A stretch of DNA of 22,224 nucleotides from a virus, in IMG/VR virus record IMGVR_UViG_3300032677_001195, positions 1 to 22,224 of that record; one strand, 5' to 3'. The notes beneath the pieces are model-generated. The model had not been told where the DNA came from, did no database searches, and was given only the letters and a program-made list of their open reading frames with translations. Position numbers and translations under genes: made by a program. Positions 5,106 through 13,388 of the stretch are shown piece after piece (the first letter of the stretch is position 1; each line of letters starts with the position of its first letter).

Positions 5106-5542
5106 TTTTCATATTCCTCTGTTCTACGTTTCAATAGACCTGGCTCTACTTTACCGCCAGCCGTATCCCACTTTAACAGCTCCTTGCAAGCCCCGCCATA
5201 GTCACCTGAATTAAGTTTTTTATTAAGGGTTGAATGGCAGAAAGCAGACACCCCAACATTATAGGAAAAATCCAAATATGCATCGTATTCTCCTTGTGAG
5301 ATTGGCACATGAATACAGTTAGCCATTTCTTTTGCAGTTTGATCTACTGTATTTTGTAACTTTACTAAAGCCCTTACAGGGTTTGTAGTGTCACCCTTTT
5401 TAGTACCGTCAGCTTGTCCAAAACCAACGGTATAAACGCCTACCACGTCTTGATAAGCGGTACTCTTATAGCCTTCATTGACAGCAATGCCAACAAGCGC
5501 AGCAGCGCTTACAACTAGCGCAGCTACAGGCTTTCTATCCAA
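5078..5542 (-). CDS. SAR-type endolysin, GH24 lysozyme
   Basis: A 154-aa muramidase of the phage lysozyme family (GH24), which cuts the glycan chain of peptidoglycan. The catalytic triad has exact E-8aa-D-5aa-T spacing: Glu23, Asp32 and Thr38 in NEGYKSTAYQDVVGVYTVGFG. FSYNVGVSAFCHSTL and LLKRRTEEYEKC are further family segments. The N-terminus (residues 5-21) is a weakly hydrophobic Ala/Val/Gly-rich helix right before the catalytic Glu, as in signal-anchor-release endolysins such as P21 R and P1 Lyz. It would therefore be exported tethered and inactive, then released when a holin collapses the membrane potential. Cys56-region residues could add redox control, but this is not clear. It starts directly after the proline-rich protein ends and overlaps Rz by 28 bp. 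Confidence 0.93.
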   Translation of the reverse strand: MDRKPVAALVVSAAALVGIAVNEGYKSTAYQDVVGVYTVGFGQADGTKKGDTTNPVRALVKLQNTVDQTAKEMANCIHVPISQGEYDAYLDFSYNVGVSAFCHSTLNKKLNSGDYGGACKELLKWDTAGGKVEPGLLKRRTEEYEKCSAQSSSN

Positions 5543-5791
5543 TTATTGACCCTCTACAGGAGTTTCAATAGTAGATTCTGCTGGCACTTCGGGAGCTGGT
5601 TCTGGGGCAGGTTCAGGCGTTGGTTCAGGCGTTGGTTCAGGAGCTGGTTCTGAAACAATTTGCTCTGCTTCTGCTTGTGGTTCTAAACGATCCAAAAAAG
5701 CAGCAAACTGGCAAGCAATAACGTGAGCTTCGCTGCCAATACCTTTGCCAATGGAGTCCAAGAAATCTACAATTTTTTCTGCGTAGTTCAT
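5543..5791 (-). CDS. Small protein with Pro-Glu-Pro repeat tail
   Basis: An 82-aa protein ending directly before the endolysin ATG. The N-terminal half (about residues 1-38) looks helical and amphipathic (AEKIVDFLDSIGKGIG...ACQFAAFLDRL). The second half is a repeat of EPAPEPTPEP units, an extended stiff segment like those in TonB-type periplasm-spanning proteins. There is no signal peptide or transmembrane helix. The 12-bp DNA repeats that encode it lie near 5593-5650. Its place in the lysis cluster is suggestive but no function is recognised. The start overlaps the stop of the gene upstream (ATGA) with AAGGAAAAAAA as ribosome-binding site. Confidence 0.65.
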   Translation of the reverse strand: MNYAEKIVDFLDSIGKGIGSEAHVIACQFAAFLDRLEPQAEAEQIVSEPAPEPTPEPTPEPAPEPAPEVPAESTIETPVEGQ

Positions 5792-5946
5792 TTTTTTTCC
5801 TTATGCGGTTCAGTTTTGTGTGAGTCACGGGCAGTCTTAACACCAGCAGCTACAGGCAAAGATTCTGGTGCGCCTTGCTTGAGCTTTGGGTTCATGGTCT
5901 GACCGATGGCTTTTAAGTTAAGACCTTGTTTTAGATGACCTTTCAT
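5788..5946 (-). CDS. Tiny basic protein, unknown function
   Basis: A 52-aa frame filling the gap between two other small genes. Its ATG (5944-5946) overlaps the upstream stop by one base (TAATG) and its TGA overlaps the downstream ATG (ATGA). The protein is Lys- and Gly-rich at the N-terminus (MKGHLKQGLNLKAIGQT) and ends in HKTEPHKEKK. There is no membrane helix or Cys motif. The head-to-tail packing on both sides is the main evidence that it is real. Confidence 0.6.
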   Translation of the reverse strand: MKGHLKQGLNLKAIGQTMNPKLKQGAPESLPVAAGVKTARDSHKTEPHKEKK

Positions 5947-6161
5947 TAGTACACCTTCTTTCCACCTGGGAATGAACTAGAACTGTTTTTGCTGTCTTGA
6001 TTATCTTCAAAACGCCATACAGATTGGAAACCTCCTGCTGGCATAGTTCCAATGCGATAGTGTTTGTGATGACCATAAGTGTCGCTAACAGTTTCAGGTC
6101 TTACGGCAGTTGATTCTTTAGCCGTAAACATTTTGTTGCGTTTGCCGTTTTCTTCTTTCAT
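5946..6161 (-). CDS. Small hydrophilic protein, unknown function
   Basis: A 71-aa protein starting at ATG 6161 with TAAGGAAAATC upstream, where the TAA is the stop of the large structural gene. It is polar and charged, with VSDTYGHHKHYRIG in the middle and a Ser/Gly-rich end (SKNSSSSFPGGKKVY). No transmembrane segment, signal peptide or known motif is visible. It lies between the large structural gene and the lysis module; it could be a minor virion component or a regulator. Confidence 0.65.
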   Translation of the reverse strand: MKEENGKRNKMFTAKESTAVRPETVSDTYGHHKHYRIGTMPAGGFQSVWRFEDNQDSKNSSSSFPGGKKVY

Positions 6162-6169
6162 GATTTTCC

Positions 6170-8761
6170 TTATGCTTGTGATTCTTGCCAGCTTAAACGG
6201 GCAAAAATGGTTGCAGACGAACCGCTTACGTTGTTTGCTACTACATACAAAATATCTGGACCATCTGGGAACTGACCAGCATTTGTTCCTGAAGGTACGT
6301 TGTTGTTTAATCCACCGCCCAAGATAGCATTACCAATACCAGCAATAGAACTTAAAGCTAAAGTAGTTTGACCAGAGCTATTAGTAAAAGCAGCACCAAT
6401 TGACTCACCACCAGTAATGGTTGCAGTAGCATTGGAGTTTGAAGCCACTTGGCAAATAGATGATGTGTATGTATTGTTTTGAGTTGGTGAAGCAAATGAT
6501 CCTGTAAATCCTGTAGAAACACCGTTAAGAATCAATTGGATAAGGAATGTACCTGAAGTAACCACTCCCAATTCCTGTAATTGCAATTGCAAACGGTTAA
6601 TTACTTCTTTGTTTCCTAATGTGCCAGTTGTTCCATTGTCAACAGATGGAGCTACACGAATAGCAAGGATTGGTACTACACCACCGTTTGCGACACTGAC
6701 GTTTGAGGTTGTTCCGTAGTTAAACAGTAGTGAAACGTCATTATTAAATCCTCCATCCATAACAACAGATGATCCCCAATGTGAAATCACTGATACAGAA
6801 TCAGGTGGGGAGTATTCTACGGAAACTGGGGGAATAGCATTGGTTGATGGATATGCAGCAGTAAACGCTGTTGCAGCAGCACCGCCCGTCACACCACGTG
6901 TTACTCCTGTTAATTGATCGTAACCCAATCCTGAAGCCGAATTAGCAATAATACCTGTGTAGTTTGCATACTCAATTGCAGCATTTACAGCAGATCCAGT
7001 AATTTTAACTGTACCGCCTAATGGGTTAAATCCTACAGCAGACACAATTGGAATGACGTTAGCAGTATTGGTGATGCTTGAATACAAAGTGGTTACTTGA
7101 CCTTGACCATTAGATTCATAACGACTAGGCAAATTACCAGAACGTAAATAAGCACCAGATTGTATGTTGTTGCTTTGCAATTGATAAACGTAGTTGATTG
7201 TTCCATTAGTGGTTCTTAAACCCCAACGAACAACACCAGCGCCATACCAAGAATAATCCATGTACCACATTTGATTCTTGGTTAAATCAAGAGTGTAACC
7301 AGATGGTCCTGTTCCGTCACAAGGATCTAACCATTGCGAACTAGGAATTTTTAAATCAATTGTTTTTGATACTAAAGCGTTGGTTACGTTTGCCCCACGA
7401 TACTCAGGGTTAATATTGATGCTTGTATCGCTAAAAATATTAGTTACACGATAAGATTGACCACGAATAACAATGAAATCGCCAGGATTGATTTGACTTG
7501 TAAATGCCGTATTAGTACCAGTAACAGTTGCATTACCTTGAGTGCAGGCAACAACACCACTAATTTGGTTAATACTGTTTCGATAAACCGCATACAAAGT
7601 TTGTCCATCAAACTGAAAAAACATACCATTTTGGCTATCAAAAAAACCAATTTTGTTAGATGATCCATACCAAGAATATGGATTAACAATTGGTGGCAAT
7701 CCTGTAGCAGTTACCGCTACGTTGCTTGCAGGAGTTACGTTGTTTACAGTTGTGTAAGTAAGCGTATTGGCGTTAGGAGTGCTTTGAATCTTAAAAATAC
7801 CGTTATATACGTTGGAAGTTGCACCAGAAACTTGAACCGTTGCATTAGTAGTCAAGTTGTGTGGGGTTCGTGTAACAACAGTAATTACTGATCCGTTTGC
7901 AGTAACGCTTGTAGTCAATAATTTAGGTTTTAACACTGAACCAGTGGAAAACTGGATACCTTTACCAGACTGATAGCGGAAATAACGTCTTGTTTGACGA
8001 ATCATTTGCTGGTTAGGTACAGCAGAACCCGCAGTAAAGTTTACTGAACCGTTGTAAGCACGGGTTTCAACATATCCAGAAGGTCTTGCGTAAACAGTAC
8101 CTTGAGCTGTACCAGTTGTTACTGTGCCTGTTAAGCTAGTGGCAAAAGTAAACTGGTTGGCAGAAGGGATGCCAGTTACTACCCAAGCGCCATTTAAACC
8201 AGCAACACCAGTAGTGTTAGCAATGTAAATCAATGATCCAACAGACAAACCGTGTGCGTATGTAGTATTTACATAGGCTGTGCCAGAGTTCAAAATAATT
8301 GCAATAGTGCTAGATGGGGCTACTGCAATACCAGCATTGGTATAAAAATAGCCTTGGTATCCGTAAGTAGCGGTAGGGTTGTATAAAGTGCCAGAAGCAG
8401 TGTTAGCAGTTGTTGTAGCAATAATTGCCGTAGCATTTGATGATTGTGTCCACCACCATCCGTTAGCATTAGGATCTAAACATTCTTCCAAGAAAATTGG
8501 CTGATTAGCACCAATGTTTGAGGTAGAAGAAATGACAATTGTTGTTGTACCGTTACCAGCTATGTTGCTGATATTCAAAGGATTGTTGGTAAAGTAATAA
8601 ACAGACTGTCGGTTGTTCTCTAACGCTAATTGTTCCCATTTAGTAGATTGTTGACCATATTCAAAGTCAGTATCAATAAGCGATTGAGGTGTTGAAACCC
8701 TGTATTTGGCAACGGGATCGGTTTGTGCTGGCTGCGGTATGATTTGTATGCTATCTGGCAT
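6170..8761 (-). CDS. Large virion structural protein with repeated beta domains
   Basis: An 863-aa Thr-, Asn-, Ser- and Gly-rich protein typical of phage tail or fibre-like proteins. The N-terminal SLIDTDFEYGQQSTKWE (residues 27-43) and RRYFRYQSGKGIQ (about 258-270) are segments I associate with large structural proteins of marine and freshwater phages. At least two copies of a beta module are visible, one around residues 160-225 (YAHGLSVGSLIYIA... GAWVVTG) and one around 285-355 (TPHNLTTNATVQVSG... NGIFKIQ). The centre has aromatic-rich stretches (YSWYGSSNKIGFFDS, WYMDYSWYGAGVVRWG) suggestive of glycan contact or a compact beta fold. No enzymatic motif is seen. It is probably part of the tail or an adhesin; the exact role is open. 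Confidence 0.75.
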   Translation of the reverse strand: MPDSIQIIPQPAQTDPVAKYRVSTPQSLIDTDFEYGQQSTKWEQLALENNRQSVYYFTNNPLNISNIAGNGTTTIVISSTSNIGANQPIFLEECLDPNANGWWWTQSSNATAIIATTTANTASGTLYNPTATYGYQGYFYTNAGIAVAPSSTIAIILNSGTAYVNTTYAHGLSVGSLIYIANTTGVAGLNGAWVVTGIPSANQFTFATSLTGTVTTGTAQGTVYARPSGYVETRAYNGSVNFTAGSAVPNQQMIRQTRRYFRYQSGKGIQFSTGSVLKPKLLTTSVTANGSVITVVTRTPHNLTTNATVQVSGATSNVYNGIFKIQSTPNANTLTYTTVNNVTPASNVAVTATGLPPIVNPYSWYGSSNKIGFFDSQNGMFFQFDGQTLYAVYRNSINQISGVVACTQGNATVTGTNTAFTSQINPGDFIVIRGQSYRVTNIFSDTSININPEYRGANVTNALVSKTIDLKIPSSQWLDPCDGTGPSGYTLDLTKNQMWYMDYSWYGAGVVRWGLRTTNGTINYVYQLQSNNIQSGAYLRSGNLPSRYESNGQGQVTTLYSSITNTANVIPIVSAVGFNPLGGTVKITGSAVNAAIEYANYTGIIANSASGLGYDQLTGVTRGVTGGAAATAFTAAYPSTNAIPPVSVEYSPPDSVSVISHWGSSVVMDGGFNNDVSLLFNYGTTSNVSVANGGVVPILAIRVAPSVDNGTTGTLGNKEVINRLQLQLQELGVVTSGTFLIQLILNGVSTGFTGSFASPTQNNTYTSSICQVASNSNATATITGGESIGAAFTNSSGQTTLALSSIAGIGNAILGGGLNNNVPSGTNAGQFPDGPDILYVVANNVSGSSATIFARLSWQESQA

Positions 8762-8769
8762 ATTATTTC

Positions 8770-8988
8770 CTATTCAGTGTTAAGTTCAGTTTTAGCTTTC
8801 AGCCTGTCCTTAGTGTTAATGACAAGATAACTGAAAATGCTGAAAAAAGCCATCGTTACAAGCCTTTCCCAACGTGGGTCGTACATTGCCCAACACGCCA
8901 GACCAAACGACAGACCGAGTGACAATATCACCAGCAAACGGTCTGAGATGATTTCTAACGCTAGGCGAACAAGTGCTACAGCTTCCAT
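8770..8988 (-). CDS. Two-TM small membrane protein, holin candidate
   Basis: A 72-aa protein with two hydrophobic segments, about residues 18-35 (LLVILSLGLSFGLACWAM) and 43-58 (LVTMAFFSIFSYLVI), a short PRWER turn and a charged C-terminal tail (KDRLKAKTELNTE). Size and topology fit a class II or pinholin-type holin. Such proteins control lysis timing and would release the SAR endolysin encoded downstream. It is separated from the endolysin by the structural gene and three tiny genes, so the holin call rests on topology. A strong AAGGGGAT ribosome-binding site lies at 8994-9001. Confidence 0.65.
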   Translation of the reverse strand: MEAVALVRLALEIISDRLLVILSLGLSFGLACWAMYDPRWERLVTMAFFSIFSYLVINTKDRLKAKTELNTE

Positions 8989-9022
8989 TTAATATCCCCT
9001 TAAAGTTAAACAAAAACATAGT

Positions 9023-9229
9023 TTAACCTTCCTCATCATCTACTGCAATAAATCCGCTACCCCATTCATCATCACTAATCTTCTGCTTTAGCTTTTCAAT
9101 ATTCACCATGCGGTCAATAACTTTGCATTTATCAGTAAGAGAAGCCTGTTCGTCAGCCATTACTTCACGCAATAACTTAGCTACAGCATCCTCAAGATCG
9201 GGGTTTAATCCTTTTTGCTTTTTACTCAT
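9023..9229 (-). CDS. Small acidic phage protein
   Basis: A 68-aa protein beginning immediately after the stop of the 630-aa gene. It is helical and charged, with LEDAVAKLLREVMADEQASLTDKCKVIDR followed by an acidic tail (DDEWGSGF...DDEEG). I recognise this as a kind of small protein found near packaging and lysis genes in T7-like phages. A small-terminase-type role is possible, but no DNA-binding motif can be shown and no large terminase gene is in the window. The function is left open. Confidence 0.65.
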   Translation of the reverse strand: MSKKQKGLNPDLEDAVAKLLREVMADEQASLTDKCKVIDRMVNIEKLKQKISDDEWGSGFIAVDDEEG

Positions 9230-11122
9230 TTATTCACTAAACGCCTTAGTTGCCAAACCGCTGCCAACAGTAGCAGCAGCTCCATAACCCAACGCCCTGT
9301 AAACAAATAACTTAATTTTGTCTTTCATTTCGTTGGCATCCCTGACGGTCAACCTTACTTGCTCAATTTGACGTTGTAAGTCACGATATTGCGCTTGGTC
9401 AATTTGACCGTGTTGAAGCATCTTTTTAGCCAAGTTATTACTTGCAGCGGTAATTTTGGCTGGATCATTAGCAGCAACAGCAAGATCAGATTCAAAAGTT
9501 TGATAATCTTCCATCAACCTTTTCTTTTCTTGAGCAATAGCTTGTTCAGATTTAGCTGTTTTTCCTGCTGCTCCAGCACGTTGCTCATACTTTCTTAAAT
9601 CAATAGCGTATTTCTCAGCCATTGGCAAAGAATTGGTTTCCTTAAGCATTGAACGGTTTTGACGAATAAAGGTTTCCACTTCTTTAGCGGATGACTTACC
9701 CTCTAATTGGCTTGCAAAATAGCGTTTTGCTTCAGCTTCAGCCAATTTACGATCATTGCCAAAAGCAGAGATTAAAGCGTCAAAGTTCTCTCTTGACTTA
9801 AATACTCTGCCAGGAATGTCTTGTGCTGACACGCTGGCAAAGTTTTCACCTTTGCCTGGCAATTGAACGTCTGTTAGCGCTTTACCGACTTTGCTTTGAA
9901 AAACACGCAACGGTTCAGAATCCTTAGCGTATTGCTTTAAAAACTTATCAAATCCCGGGGAAAACTCTTTTTGAATGTTTCCTACCAATTCAGCTAATCT
10001 TCCAGCTTGTTGTTGATTGATAGCGTCAAAACCAGTTTCAGGAAAGCCAAAAGCTCTATCAGACAATCTACGTCTGACGTTTTCTAAACCTTCAAAACTT
10101 GCAGGTCTGCCAGTGACAATACCAGTAGTAGGATCAACTTGACGTGGATTGATGTCACTTAAAAACTTGCTTAAAACATCCCTAGATTGCTGATTAGGCA
10201 CGTCTGTCAAACCCGTTGCTGGGTTTTTAATAATTGCTTTAATTTCTTTTTCAGCAGCTTTATAAGAATCAGATTCTACGGGTTTACCCTTAGCATCTAA
10301 TACAGCATTGCCAGAAGCATCTAATTTATGAATAGGTTGAATACCTTTTGATTCTTTTTGAAAAGCGTCACCAAAGGCAACTTGTTTGTTTGTTTCAGCG
10401 TTAGCTGCACGTCTAGCTTTAAGGGTTTCCATTACCTTATTGGCAGATTCTTTAACCCTGTTTCCAATGTCTTGGAATGTTTGAGCTACTGGTTTAAATT
10501 TACCAGCTTCTTGTTCAACGCCTACGCCTGGCAATGGTTTTAAAGCGTAATCAGCGCCAGTTTGAGCTTTTTGTTCTGCTTTGTTGGCAATAGCAACACG
10601 TTGTTCAGCAGCGGTCATTTCCTCGCCAGTAGTTTTGGCGATTTCACCAGCTTTTCTTTCGCCAGTTGATCTTAACGATTCAGCTAATTCTTTAGCTGTT
10701 TTTCCTAATTTAAGTTGTTCAGCAAAACTTTTCCCAGCTCCATAAAGAGCTTTTCCACCTTTATACAAAGCAGTTCCAGTAGCAGCAACGGCAGGAGCTA
10801 GTTCACCAGCAGTAATATAATTTTTTACAGCAGGGTTTGGAGGTGGAGGCAAACCTAATTTAGTTAATCCTTCTCTAACATTCTCAGTCGTTGGAAATAC
10901 TGTTTCGTGACCTTTTAATACGCCTTTTCCTTGAACCCCTACTTGAGATCCACCAGGCAACATGGTTTCAATATCTCCTAGCGTACCTGGAATACTGGTG
11001 GCTAAACCGTAAACAAAACCTTCTGCTTTTTCTGGAAAGCTGGCTTTATTAGGAACAAGGGCAGCGTATGGATCTGATCCACCGCTACTTTTTTTAGGAA
11101 TTAGTGATTCGTAATCATCCAT
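9230..11122 (-). CDS. Large helical protein, probable internal/ejected virion protein
   Basis: A 630-aa protein, mostly charged helix rich in Ala, Lys, Glu and Gln. After a disordered start (MDDYESLIPKKSSGGSDPYAALVPNK) comes a Gly-rich hydrophobic patch (FVYGLATSIPGTLGD) and an amphipathic segment near residues 105-130 (AGELAPAVAATGTALYKGG). A long helical body follows. The C-terminus has a hydrophobic end (FVYRALGYGAAATVGSGLA) that could insert in a membrane. It is the last of four consecutive large low-complexity genes after the tail genes, where short-tailed phages often encode ejection proteins that form a channel through the cell envelope. No lytic transglycosylase motif is visible. Its ATG overlaps the upstream stop (TAATG). 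Confidence 0.65.
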   Translation of the reverse strand: MDDYESLIPKKSSGGSDPYAALVPNKASFPEKAEGFVYGLATSIPGTLGDIETMLPGGSQVGVQGKGVLKGHETVFPTTENVREGLTKLGLPPPPNPAVKNYITAGELAPAVAATGTALYKGGKALYGAGKSFAEQLKLGKTAKELAESLRSTGERKAGEIAKTTGEEMTAAEQRVAIANKAEQKAQTGADYALKPLPGVGVEQEAGKFKPVAQTFQDIGNRVKESANKVMETLKARRAANAETNKQVAFGDAFQKESKGIQPIHKLDASGNAVLDAKGKPVESDSYKAAEKEIKAIIKNPATGLTDVPNQQSRDVLSKFLSDINPRQVDPTTGIVTGRPASFEGLENVRRRLSDRAFGFPETGFDAINQQQAGRLAELVGNIQKEFSPGFDKFLKQYAKDSEPLRVFQSKVGKALTDVQLPGKGENFASVSAQDIPGRVFKSRENFDALISAFGNDRKLAEAEAKRYFASQLEGKSSAKEVETFIRQNRSMLKETNSLPMAEKYAIDLRKYEQRAGAAGKTAKSEQAIAQEKKRLMEDYQTFESDLAVAANDPAKITAASNNLAKKMLQHGQIDQAQYRDLQRQIEQVRLTVRDANEMKDKIKLFVYRALGYGAAATVGSGLATKAFSE

Positions 11123-12360
11123 TAGAGATCCTTACCAGTTTTTTCCTTAAACATTGCTTTAATTTTATCTTCTGGTGCGCCTTTTGCAATTGCCGCTTTA
11201 GCTCGACTGCGCTCAGAATCAATATCAATTTCACCATCTCCTTGAGGCACTTCGGCAACACGACCTGTTTTGTCGTAAACAGATTCTAATTTTGGTCTTA
11301 ATTGTTTAAAACCTGGATACACTTCTTCACTAATAGCAAGGTTATCCTGCAAAGTTTCTTTTACACCTTTAAGACGCTCCTCTAACGCTTGAGGTTTTAA
11401 ACCACGCCAATTGTAAATTGGACCAAGAATTTTTTGTTCGCTTGCGGTCAAAGATTTGCCACCAGTTTCAAATTCCATTGCTTGAATACGAGCTAATTTT
11501 TGAGAAAGCTCAGGAAAGTTCTCTTTTAAATTATTAAGCACGTCTGGCATATATTCAGTAGATACATTGATTAACTGACGATATTTAGGATCTTGCAATA
11601 AAGACTCAATATCCTCCACGTTTTTAATCATTTGAAAACGTGTTGTGTATTTGTTAATTGCGTCTTTATCTTTTGGAAGAACAATACCAGTTACATTATG
11701 TTTAGCAGCCAATTCACGCATTTTAATAATCATGTCGCTATTGCGTTTGGCAATTTCAGCAGCCACATCATCACGACCTGATTGAACTAATTGAGCAATA
11801 ACACCAGGGTTTGTAGAAGCAATTTCTTGCGCTTTTACTAAAGCAGCCTCTTTGTCAGTAACTCTTAACTTTTGATATTGATCTAAATTTTTGATTAAAC
11901 GATCATTTATTTCTTTAATTCGAGCCGTTTCTTTGTCAAAAGTTGCTTGCTCTTTAGTAAACAAATCTTTACGACCTGCTTGATAACCTTTGAGCATACC
12001 GCCCATAGCGTTTAAAGCGTTTAAAGATGACAGCTTTCCGCTGCCACCTAAAGCAATACCCATGGTAGCTACTAAACTAAACAAGCCACCAATATCCATC
12101 ATATTGTCTTGCGTAGGCTTAAACTCAGGAGCAGGTTGCATCAAGCTCATGGTTTCATCGTATTTAGCCTTATCTTCAGACGCAATTTTTTCTAAAGCCT
12201 CTCCTTTTTGCTTTAATACTTCACCTTCTTTAGCAGATTCCGCTTTGATTTTTGATTCAACGGCTTTTTCCTTTGCTGCTTTTTCTTCTTTTAAAAAGGG
12301 AAATGGCTTTAAATCCGTACCAACGGCTTCTGCTAATTGTTCATTATTTGTTTCAGCCAT
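11122..12360 (-). CDS. Probable internal/ejected virion protein with glycine-rich hydrophobic patch
   Basis: A 412-aa protein. The first 85 residues are a Lys/Glu/Ala-rich helix. Residues about 90-124 (IGGLFSLVATMGIALGGSGK and the following LNALNAMGGMLKG) form a Gly-rich hydrophobic hairpin that could enter membranes. The rest is a helical body with long coiled stretches (FDKETARIKEINDRLIKNLDQ). The end, AKAAIAKGAPEDKIKAMF, resembles a short C-terminal module seen on other phage virion proteins. This pattern of disordered charged ends around a membrane-active patch fits ejection proteins. It overlaps both neighbours by one base (TAATG), so the genes are likely expressed in fixed ratio. Confidence 0.65.
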   Translation of the reverse strand: MAETNNEQLAEAVGTDLKPFPFLKEEKAAKEKAVESKIKAESAKEGEVLKQKGEALEKIASEDKAKYDETMSLMQPAPEFKPTQDNMMDIGGLFSLVATMGIALGGSGKLSSLNALNAMGGMLKGYQAGRKDLFTKEQATFDKETARIKEINDRLIKNLDQYQKLRVTDKEAALVKAQEIASTNPGVIAQLVQSGRDDVAAEIAKRNSDMIIKMRELAAKHNVTGIVLPKDKDAINKYTTRFQMIKNVEDIESLLQDPKYRQLINVSTEYMPDVLNNLKENFPELSQKLARIQAMEFETGGKSLTASEQKILGPIYNWRGLKPQALEERLKGVKETLQDNLAISEEVYPGFKQLRPKLESVYDKTGRVAEVPQGDGEIDIDSERSRAKAAIAKGAPEDKIKAMFKEKTGKDL

Positions 12361-13388
12361 TATGAAACCCTTATAGGTTGACCACCAACAATACTTGCCA
12401 ATTGACTATAGAAATTGTTAGTAGATTGCTGTAATTGTTGATCCAGTTGCAAACCAGATTTAATAGCGCCCAAACTAATATTGTCACCAATTTGCATGAC
12501 TTGCAATCCGTATTTATATTGATTATCTAATAATGTTTGATAAATATTGGATATTTGAGTTGCTGCTTGTTGCGCTCCTACGCCACCACGATTGGCGGTA
12601 GCTTGGGCTAATTGCGCTTTGGCAGCGTCTAGGGCTTGTTGGCTTGTGGGAGTTAATTGTCCAGCTTGTGCTTGAGCAATCAATTGCTGACCTTGTTGTT
12701 GATAAGGAGCGGCAATGGCTTGCTGTTGAGCAGTAGCAGCTTGAGTTTGTGCAGCGCCTTTACGAGCTTGAGAAGCGCCATAAGCGCCCAAAGCACCAGC
12801 AAGACCTAATTTTCCTAAATCACCAATATTTAAACCTTTTAGCTGATCTGTTAAAGATTTTCCTTGATCGGTTTTTGCAGTTTTATCACCAGTATCTACT
12901 GTAGGTGTTGTTGGTTCTAATGCTGTTGCAGCGCCAGGCGCATTAGGATCAATTGTTGCGCCACCAGTAGCTCCAAATGCTGCTGTAGATGGCGCTCCAG
13001 ATGCTATTTGACTGGTTGGTAAAGATGCGTCACCTTGATATGATTGACCGCCACCACCACCAAAACCACTGCTATAACTAAGCGGATCAAAAGTTTGAGT
13101 TGGCGCTTGTGCTGAAGTTTGATCTTGTGTTTGCGCTTGAACTGGAGCAGGTGCTTGATCTTGAACTGGAGCAGGTGCTTGGTCAATAGGAGTTTGATCT
13201 CCCGTGTCATCAAATTGGGGTAAACCCGTATCTGGGTTAATATCACCACTACCACCATGACGTTTTAAAAGGGCGGCTTCTCTGGGGTTAATATGGGCAA
13301 GAATAGTATCTTTACCACGCCCTTTTGAGCGCAATAATTTAGCAATTGCAGCTAAATCCGTTCCCAATGTTTGTTCAAGTTTTGCCAT
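12360..13388 (-). CDS. Probable internal virion protein, Ala/Gln-rich
   Basis: A 342-aa protein with three parts. Residues 1-60 are an ordered-looking N-terminus (GTDLAAIAKLLRSKGRGKD and INPREAALLKRHGGSGDINP), a pattern I associate with structural proteins of aquatic phages. Residues about 65-180 are a Gln/Ala/Pro/Thr-rich linker (QDQAPAPVQAQTQDQ). After LGKLGLAGALGAYGASQAR (about 190-210), a Gly/Ala helix, comes a long Gln/Ala coiled coil. No enzymatic motif is seen. Position and composition suggest a DNA-ejection or internal core protein, comparable by place to the T7 gp14-gp16 group, although no homology to these is shown. Confidence 0.62.
   Translation of the reverse strand: MAKLEQTLGTDLAAIAKLLRSKGRGKDTILAHINPREAALLKRHGGSGDINPDTGLPQFDDTGDQTPIDQAPAPVQDQAPAPVQAQTQDQTSAQAPTQTFDPLSYSSGFGGGGGQSYQGDASLPTSQIASGAPSTAAFGATGGATIDPNAPGAATALEPTTPTVDTGDKTAKTDQGKSLTDQLKGLNIGDLGKLGLAGALGAYGASQARKGAAQTQAATAQQQAIAAPYQQQGQQLIAQAQAGQLTPTSQQALDAAKAQLAQATANRGGVGAQQAATQISNIYQTLLDNQYKYGLQVMQIGDNISLGAIKSGLQLDQQLQQSTNNFYSQLASIVGGQPIRVS

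Noticed and set aside
4915-5112. 65-aa minus-strand frame inside the i-spanin gene considered as Rz1
   Set aside because: It has no hydrophobic signal segment or convincing lipobox. The frame at 4739-4912 has both and a ribosome-binding site.
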